This document shows, in pieces, positions 59,208 through 64,000 of a stretch of 64,000 nt of DNA. The notes below the pieces were generated by a model. It had not been told where the DNA came from, did no database searches, and saw only the letters and a program-made list of their open reading frames with translations. The number at the start of each line of letters is the position of its first letter. The stretch's first letter is position 1. The position numbers and the translations under genes were made by a program. Origin of the DNA: a virus; the IMG/VR virus record IMGVR_UViG_3300044972_002666, positions 1-64,000 of that record. One strand, given 5' to 3'.

Positions 59208-59657
59208 TTATTTAAATGATTCTTTTAATTCTTCCCAGGTTGGTTTAGTTCCTTCTGGAACAAAGAATTCCCAACCTCCTTCATAAATTGATCTGTTTTC
59301 GACCATCGTCTCGATTGAAGGTGGATGCTCATACGGAATACAGTATTTTAGAACGGGGGTTTCTCCCTCCACGTGCAGGTAAGCCGAGTCAAATTTTGCA
59401 CCATCCATGATAAAATGATCGCATGTAGAGGATCCAGATAAATGAAAATAATTAGGGTCATTTGGATTTTCTTCCTGTAAAGTTATGAAAGCTTTCTTAG
59501 CATCATACCAGTCCTTGGGAAAATTTCCACTGTTAAAAATCATTTCTTTTTCCGAGGTGTGAAGATAAACAAATTCGTAAATAATCTCATCTTCAACTAA
59601 ATTGTCTTCCTCGTCGTGGTAATTTCCCCCCTCGTAATTAATTCCGATTACTGCCAT
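59208..59657 (-). CDS. Unknown protein
   Basis: A 149-residue acidic protein (MAVIGINYEGGNYHDEEDNL...). No domain is recognised. It has a clear ACCGTATAT box 17 bases upstream and is followed by the CCA-adding-like gene. Confidence 0.6.
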   Translation of the reverse strand: MAVIGINYEGGNYHDEEDNLVEDEIIYEFVYLHTSEKEMIFNSGNFPKDWYDAKKAFITLQEENPNDPNYFHLSGSSTCDHFIMDGAKFDSAYLHVEGETPVLKYCIPYEHPPSIETMVENRSIYEGGWEFFVPEGTKPTWEELKESFK

Positions 59658-59674
59658 TTATTTCTTGTTTATTA

Positions 59675-59685
59675 AATATACGGTC
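59675..59685 (-). promoter_or_regulatory. ACCGTATAT box upstream of 149-residue gene
   Basis: GACCGTATATT on the minus strand, 17 bases before the ATG at 59657. Confidence 0.5.
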
Positions 59686-59726
59686 GATAATGAATAGATC
59701 TTACAAAGGAGGATTATTTAATTCTA

Positions 59727-60206
59727 TTAATCTATTATTTGTTGGTTGATTCTAGTTTTCAAAGCCCCGATAGCAGATTGTAGATCCTCAAATACTGGAA
59801 TATTTTCTCTGGTGCAAAGGATATCTACGTTTCCTTTTCTCCAGAATCCTTTAGGACAACAAACAATCATTTTTCCGTATGTGGAATATCTTCCTAGTTC
59901 TAGTAGAGATATTGGAGATTGTGTTTCTGGAGAGAAGTACATGAAGATGGCATCACATCTTTCCAATTTGTTCAACTCCCAATTAACCTGATGATTAAAT
60001 TGTGGATTAGATTGCTCTTGAGTCCATGAGCTATCCCAGTCATCTCTTCTAGGATTAAAAATTGTAACGTCTAATTTTTCTAATTCTTTCTCAACTGTTT
60101 TTTGCCAGTCTTCAGCTTTTCCCATTTCGATGGATCCTGCTAAAAATACTGCCGGATAAAATTCTACTTCTTGATCTGAGTCTGTTGGTTTGATTACTTT
60201 TGCCAT
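59727..60206 (-). CDS. Nucleoside 2-deoxyribosyltransferase-like protein
   Basis: A 159-residue protein. AVFLAGSIEMGKAEDWQKTV (first strand and GS loop), NPQFNHQVNWELNKLERCDA, and SPISLLELGRYSTYGKM (LELG catalytic-type Glu) fit the nucleoside 2-deoxyribosyltransferase/DUF4406 fold. It could salvage or modify nucleosides or act on NAD-like substrates. It is followed by the 149-residue unknown gene. No matching ACCGTATAT box; its AT-rich leader has a TATAAT-like run. Confidence 0.78.
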   Translation of the reverse strand: MAKVIKPTDSDQEVEFYPAVFLAGSIEMGKAEDWQKTVEKELEKLDVTIFNPRRDDWDSSWTQEQSNPQFNHQVNWELNKLERCDAIFMYFSPETQSPISLLELGRYSTYGKMIVCCPKGFWRKGNVDILCTRENIPVFEDLQSAIGALKTRINQQIID

Positions 60207-60264
60207 AATGTTTATTTATAATGTTTAAGTATTATAGATTGTCTTACCTCCTATGTTTCACAAC

Positions 60265-60295
60265 AAAAAATCCCAGCATTGCTACTGGGATTTTT
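60265..60295 (-). terminator. Rho-independent terminator after the SPFH gene
   Basis: AAAAATCCCAG / CTGGGATTTTT with an 8-base loop. On the minus strand it ends the SPFH transcript with TTTTTT. Confidence 0.88.
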
Positions 60296-60310
60296 ATTAG
60301 TTAGCTTTGG

Positions 60311-62233
60311 TTATTTCTTTTTAGGTTCTTCTTTAACCTCTGATTTAACCTCGATCGTTTTAACCGAATTGTCTTGGTCTTTACCTTGGAACTTTTTAAG
60401 TAATTCAAGGCCTAATAGTCCTGACATTGGGTTAGCTTCTCCGTTACCTCCTACGATTAGGAATTCAGGGATAATTTTGATTTTGTTTTCTCCGATTGCT
60501 TCAGTGATTTTGAAGTTAGCAAAGTTGTCGCCTCCCATTGCTTCTACTTGTAATCTGTAAGACTCGGCTGTTGATTTACCAATTGCCTCGATAGATAAAG
60601 CTTGAGCTTCACCGGTCAATTTGATTTGTTGGGCTTCTGCTTCTGCCATTACTTTCTTAGCTTTAGCTTCTGCATTAGCTTTTAATTCTAGAGCTTTAGC
60701 GTTACCACCAGCGGTTAATTCTAACGCTTTAGCAGATCCTTCAGATTTCTTAACTGCTGCTTCTGCTTCACGTTGTGCAATTTCAACTGACTGTTGTGCT
60801 TTTACCATCTCTCCTTGCATATCTGCTAGAGCTTTAGCTGACTGTAAAGTCTTACGTTGGTCTTGGGCTTTACGTTGAGTTTCGAATGTTATCTCTTCTT
60901 CCTGTGCAATCTTACGATCGGTTAGGGTTTTCATTAGAGATTCAGGGGGAACGATATCCCCAATTAGTGTATCTACTGCATGAACGTTGTATTCATCCAA
61001 TACTTTAGAAATATTGTCTTTGGCCGCATTTTGACGTTGCTGACGAGTTGCCAAGAAAGCAATAACATCTGAGTCTTGTGCAGAGTTACGGAAGTAGTTA
61101 CCGATCGTTGGTTCTAGAACCTGAGATACTAGGTTAGCCATTGATCCAAATCTTGCGATTACCTTGGGTGCTTCATTTGCTGGTATGTGGATGATCTGAG
61201 ATACATCGATATTGAATGGAAAACCGTCTTTGGAACGAACTGTAATTGTACTTAAGTTCTTGTCCAGATTGTGAGATTCGTTACGAGCATTTGCCCAGTT
61301 AAGAACCAAGTTAGTGGTTGGTACGATCTCGATTTTTTGAGTGTAAGGGTTGATTGCGTATTTACCTGGATCTAATGGTGTTGCCCATACCCCTCTTTGA
61401 CCCTTCTTAACGATATTACCATGTTTGAAGGTCTCTCCACTTGTGTCTACTCCTTCTTCTCCAACGAATGAGATTACTACCCCAACGTGACCGATAGGAA
61501 TTTGAGTCATTTCTTTTTTCTCAATCTCTACTGCCCAAGGGTTAAGTGAGTAAGAACCTGCCTGGATAACTTGAGTCTGTAAACCCCTTTGACCGCCGGC
61601 TCCTAAGAATTTATCAAAGTCCTGGAAGTTGTTGTGACCTTCGATTTGGTTACCTGCAATGCTACCTGGACCTAGTGGAATACCATCTAAAGCTGTTACT
61701 ACACCTACCATTCCATCTTCGATATAAGTGATTTCAGTAACTGAGATGTCAAATAAGAAAGTGTTAATACGATATACACCGTTGTTAAGATAACCTACCT
61801 GTTTACCTCTTTGTCCACCTTGTGTTAAGAAAGATCTGGTATCCTGATAATTATCACATTCTACGTGACGGGCTAAAATCGAACCGGTTGGAAGTGGATT
61901 ACCGTCTTTAGCTGATAATAGACCAATTTTTCCTTGTGGGATAACGGTTAATGAAGCTTCATCGACAGAATACTGCCATACCCAGTAGAACCAATACAAA
62001 CCAGGAGCTAATGGATCTGCTTGGAAACCTGCTTCTCCATTAAGTGCGATAATTTTACCGTCTGGTAGAGATCTATTAGAACCAAAGAGAACGAATTTCT
62101 TTGTAACTAGACCGATTTTGTCTTCCGGGATGATGATCATACCGAAGAATACTCGCAATGTGAATTTGTAAAACACAATTGCTAGGAGCGGGATTAATAC
62201 CCATGCGTAGCTTAAAGCTAATTGGATTGTCAT
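60311..62233 (-). CDS. SPFH/flotillin-like membrane protein
   Basis: A 640-residue protein. An N-terminal hydrophobic segment (about residues 6-32, LALSYAWVLIPLLAIVFYKF) anchors it in the membrane. Residues ~35-300 contain three tandem ~85-residue units with recurring IP-x-G-x-[IV]-G and FL-x-x-GGQRG-x-Q patterns. The SPFH domain (LNWANARNESHNLDKNLSTI, VRSKDGFPFNIDV) follows. A long Ala/Glu/Lys coiled coil (TAGGNAKALELKANAEAKAKK) leads to the C-terminus. SPFH proteins form large rings on membranes that protect FtsH substrates; a phage copy may remodel or protect the host membrane. Confidence 0.87.
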   Translation of the reverse strand: MTIQLALSYAWVLIPLLAIVFYKFTLRVFFGMIIIPEDKIGLVTKKFVLFGSNRSLPDGKIIALNGEAGFQADPLAPGLYWFYWVWQYSVDEASLTVIPQGKIGLLSAKDGNPLPTGSILARHVECDNYQDTRSFLTQGGQRGKQVGYLNNGVYRINTFLFDISVTEITYIEDGMVGVVTALDGIPLGPGSIAGNQIEGHNNFQDFDKFLGAGGQRGLQTQVIQAGSYSLNPWAVEIEKKEMTQIPIGHVGVVISFVGEEGVDTSGETFKHGNIVKKGQRGVWATPLDPGKYAINPYTQKIEIVPTTNLVLNWANARNESHNLDKNLSTITVRSKDGFPFNIDVSQIIHIPANEAPKVIARFGSMANLVSQVLEPTIGNYFRNSAQDSDVIAFLATRQQRQNAAKDNISKVLDEYNVHAVDTLIGDIVPPESLMKTLTDRKIAQEEEITFETQRKAQDQRKTLQSAKALADMQGEMVKAQQSVEIAQREAEAAVKKSEGSAKALELTAGGNAKALELKANAEAKAKKVMAEAEAQQIKLTGEAQALSIEAIGKSTAESYRLQVEAMGGDNFANFKITEAIGENKIKIIPEFLIVGGNGEANPMSGLLGLELLKKFQGKDQDNSVKTIEVKSEVKEEPKKK

Positions 62234-62265
62234 TTTTTATTTTTTATTGATTAATTGTTCTTGGT

Positions 62266-62276
62266 GATATACGGTC
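62266..62276 (-). promoter_or_regulatory. ACCGTATAT box upstream of SPFH gene
   Basis: GACCGTATATC on the minus strand, 32 bases before the ATG at 62233, with a strong hairpin directly preceding it. Confidence 0.5.
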
Positions 62277-62296
62277 ACCGGGGAAACCCCCCGGTG
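62274..62296. terminator. GC-rich hairpin between NAMPT and SPFH genes
   Basis: TCACCGGGG / CCCCGGTGA (9 bp, 5-base loop). A T run follows only on the plus strand (ATTTTTTT, 62302-62311). On the minus strand the ACCGTATAT box overlaps its edge, so it may end NAMPT transcripts, pair with the plus-strand direction, or regulate the SPFH promoter. Confidence 0.6.
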
Positions 62297-62308
62297 ATAC
62301 CGATTTTT

Positions 62309-63838
62309 TTAGTTTAATTTTGATCTAACTTCAGTTAATGTAGTTTGATTGTAGAATTTACCATTTTCGTAGATGGTTTGTAAGATGCCTCCTTCTTCTT
62401 GTTCTGGGGTACATTGGGTTTTTACTTCATACTTAGTATAAGTAATTCCAGTTTCCTCGGAAGTTACTGAAACTTCATCGACTCTAATAAGTCCTTTTAA
62501 GGATTTCTTAGTTCCATCGTCTGTGATAGGATCTTTGTAGATGTCGTAGCCTACTTTAGTACCGTTTTCTTCTACTTCGAACCATGCTCCTTTAGCTGCG
62601 AAGCCTAAGGTGTCTCTGGTGTTCATTTGGTAGGTGTAAGAACCGATACCTAAAACGATATTGGTAGTTGCAAATCCTTTAGCTGCTAATCTTTCGTAGA
62701 TTTGGATTTGTCTGTCCAAGGTAATAGAGTCCCCGTAGATTGCTCCGATGTGAGGATCAAGTACTTTGTAACCTTCTTCGTTGATTGTACCTCCGAAGAT
62801 GTCCCAAAGTAATTCGATAACTCCTTTGTATTCTGGGCTTTCTTTGTATTCTTCTTTATATCCCACTCCTTCCTCAAGAACTTTATTTTCTAATCCGCAA
62901 ATAATATCTACTGGGTCTCCTGAGTCAGGTCTGATAACCAATTTACCGTCTCTGGCCATGATAGCCTCTTTGTTGGCAGGTAAATATTTGGTGATTAGTG
63001 TCCATAAATCGAATGTGTCTGAAACGATTGAAAGGATACCTTTGTCGAATTCTCTTAACCAGTCTGCTATCATTTGTTGTTCGCCGACTGTGAAAATTTT
63101 GGTGGTAGATACTGAGTGTTCTGAAGCGTTTACAGAATTGATGCAGACCTCGTTTTTAGGCTCGTTGTAGAAGTATCGAGCTGCTGGGATACAAACTATT
63201 GTGTCTGAACCTCTGAATGATGTAGCGTGTCCTAAACCGCTTGCTAACATGTCCCAAGGAGACAAACCTCTAGCCGAGAAGTCGTGAGCTAGGAAAGGAA
63301 CTAACCAGATGTTTTTAGGGTCTGTTTTTCTTACCCATTCGATCAGGTTTCTTTTGTACTGTAAAGCGATTGTAGCTGATGTTGAAGGCTTCCAAGCTAA
63401 TGAAGAGATGATGGTTTCCAAATAAAGGGTTAACCAAGCAAATCCATCCACGGTATTAATGAAGGTCATGTGTGGAACATTTGGAAGAGTTTCGATACCT
63501 TCTGGTAAAGATTTAACTTTGATAGGCAAGTAACCTAATTTGTGGAGAGCTTCGAAATGAGAAGCATCATACTCGAGGCCGAGATACATTGCCATATCAT
63601 TTCCGAATTCCATTGCTTCTTCTAAAGGAAGCTTGAAGAAATTTTCTTCGAATTCATCGTGTAACCATTTAACAGCTAGTTGCTGGCCAAACGATACGAT
63701 TTTTTTAACTCCTTTTGGAGCGTGTTTAATACTTCGTGGAATCCAGGTTCCGTATAAACGAGTTGTTCCTGGTGCTAGCATTCTTTTGTGGCCAATTTTG
63801 TAGCCGTCTGTGTAGAATAGTGAATTACATTTAAACAT
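62309..63838 (-). CDS. nadV: Nicotinamide phosphoribosyltransferase (NAMPT)
   Basis: A 509-residue full-length NAMPT. NSLFYTDGYKIGHKRMLAPG (start), FLAHDFSARGLSPWDMLASG, GHATSFRGSDTIVCI, EHSVSTTK, VIRPDSGDPVDIICG, AIYGDSITLDRQIQ and GIGSYTYQMNTRDTLGFAAK are all family motifs for PRPP, NAM and catalysis. It makes NMN from nicotinamide and PRPP. In phages it can restore NAD after host defence depletes it (NARP2-type), which also needs an NMN adenylyltransferase that I do not see here. Confidence 0.95.
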   Translation of the reverse strand: MFKCNSLFYTDGYKIGHKRMLAPGTTRLYGTWIPRSIKHAPKGVKKIVSFGQQLAVKWLHDEFEENFFKLPLEEAMEFGNDMAMYLGLEYDASHFEALHKLGYLPIKVKSLPEGIETLPNVPHMTFINTVDGFAWLTLYLETIISSLAWKPSTSATIALQYKRNLIEWVRKTDPKNIWLVPFLAHDFSARGLSPWDMLASGLGHATSFRGSDTIVCIPAARYFYNEPKNEVCINSVNASEHSVSTTKIFTVGEQQMIADWLREFDKGILSIVSDTFDLWTLITKYLPANKEAIMARDGKLVIRPDSGDPVDIICGLENKVLEEGVGYKEEYKESPEYKGVIELLWDIFGGTINEEGYKVLDPHIGAIYGDSITLDRQIQIYERLAAKGFATTNIVLGIGSYTYQMNTRDTLGFAAKGAWFEVEENGTKVGYDIYKDPITDDGTKKSLKGLIRVDEVSVTSEETGITYTKYEVKTQCTPEQEEGGILQTIYENGKFYNQTTLTEVRSKLN

Positions 63839-63857
63839 AATATTTATTATTTTATTG

Positions 63858-63868
63858 AATATACGGTC
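63858..63868 (-). promoter_or_regulatory. ACCGTATAT box upstream of NAMPT
   Basis: GACCGTATATT on the minus strand, 19 bases before the ATG at 63838. Confidence 0.5.
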
Positions 63869-63875
63869 CTCCTGA

Positions 63876-64000
63876 TTAATCTACGTCGAAATTAGGAGAA
63901 TTTTCTGAATAATATTCTTGATATTCAAAATCATCCTCGATCTGTTTTATTATTACAGACTCGGTTGGATTAACCTCTTTTGAAGGGTTTTGTTGGGATT
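63876..64000 (-). CDS. Partial gene, C-terminus of an acidic protein
   Basis: The frame is open from the window edge to a TAA at 63876-63878 (about 41 codons, ending EYYSENSPNFDVD). The composition is acidic and Asn/Ser-rich, so probably the flexible tail of a larger protein encoded upstream. Function cannot be told. Confidence 0.5.
   Translation of the reverse strand, partial: SQQNPSKEVNPTESVIIKQIEDDFEYQEYYSENSPNFDVD

Noticed and set aside
1-64000. Genome-wide TAG recoding
   Set aside because: Almost all genes run without internal TAG and one (17832) ends in TAG; only the Pth2-like gene shows an in-frame TAG. No evidence for general recoding.
1-64000. CRISPR array or integrase/lysogeny module
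   Set aside because: No regularly spaced repeats with spacers, no integrase, repressor or att-like repeats were found.

Overview
The window looks like a segment of a large, AT-rich lytic phage with a contractile tail and T4-type core genes. The phage evidence is a replication/recombination block (SbcC/gp46-like, SbcD/gp47-like, DnaB/gp41-like helicase, UvsX/RecA-like) beside tail genes (a gp15-like tail-completion protein, a PKD-domain protein, a collagen-like fibre protein). It carries no integrase, ribosomal RNA or ordinary bacterial housekeeping operons. The host is probably a member of the Bacteroidota. Three things point that way: a phage-encoded ribosomal protein bS21 of the Bacteroidota type, secreted proteins with flavobacterium-like signal peptides, and A/T-rich leaders with almost no Shine-Dalgarno sequences. 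The host call is an inference.

Layout. 1-6595: sugar genes on the minus strand (acyltransferases, FkbM methyltransferase, a two-domain glycosyltransferase fusion). 6615-9679: small tail and fibre genes. 9730-15735: DNA replication and recombination. 15856-22000: head-internal or structural proteins and two secreted proteins. 22273-22357: tRNA-Ser. 22361-38910: a second, long sugar block with nucleotide-sugar enzymes and many glycosyltransferases of different families. 38946-43255: small proteins, a ClpC-like unfoldase, bS21 and an RNase H-like protein. 43329-53069: late-type proteins, including a MoxR ATPase, a zincin and a VWA protein. 53108-63838: metabolism and RNA functions (MTHFR, DNA methyltransferase, HD protein, peptidyl-tRNA hydrolase-like, an odd tRNA, DEDD exonuclease, tRNA nucleotidyltransferase-like, deoxyribosyltransferase-like, SPFH protein, NAMPT). 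Partial genes lie at both ends.

Three patterns tie the genes together. (1) About twelve otherwise unrelated proteins share a short N-terminal motif (M-x(3-6)-[FY]-x-x-[FY], often followed by [LI]-x-E) that resembles the T4 capsid-targeting sequence; they may be packaged in the head and delivered to the host. (2) The transcription units of these proteins mostly begin with a GGATATATA-type box 20-35 bases before the ATG, while another set of genes (NAMPT, SPFH, DNA methyltransferase, the odd tRNA, secreted proteins) has an ACCGTATAT box. This suggests two temporal promoter classes. (3) Translation-related genes (bS21, two tRNAs, tRNA nucleotidyltransferase-like, peptidyl-tRNA hydrolase-like) form a recurrent theme. 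One of them, a gene absent from simple ORF calls, has an in-frame TAG at codon 3 directly downstream of a tRNA whose anticodon may be CUA.
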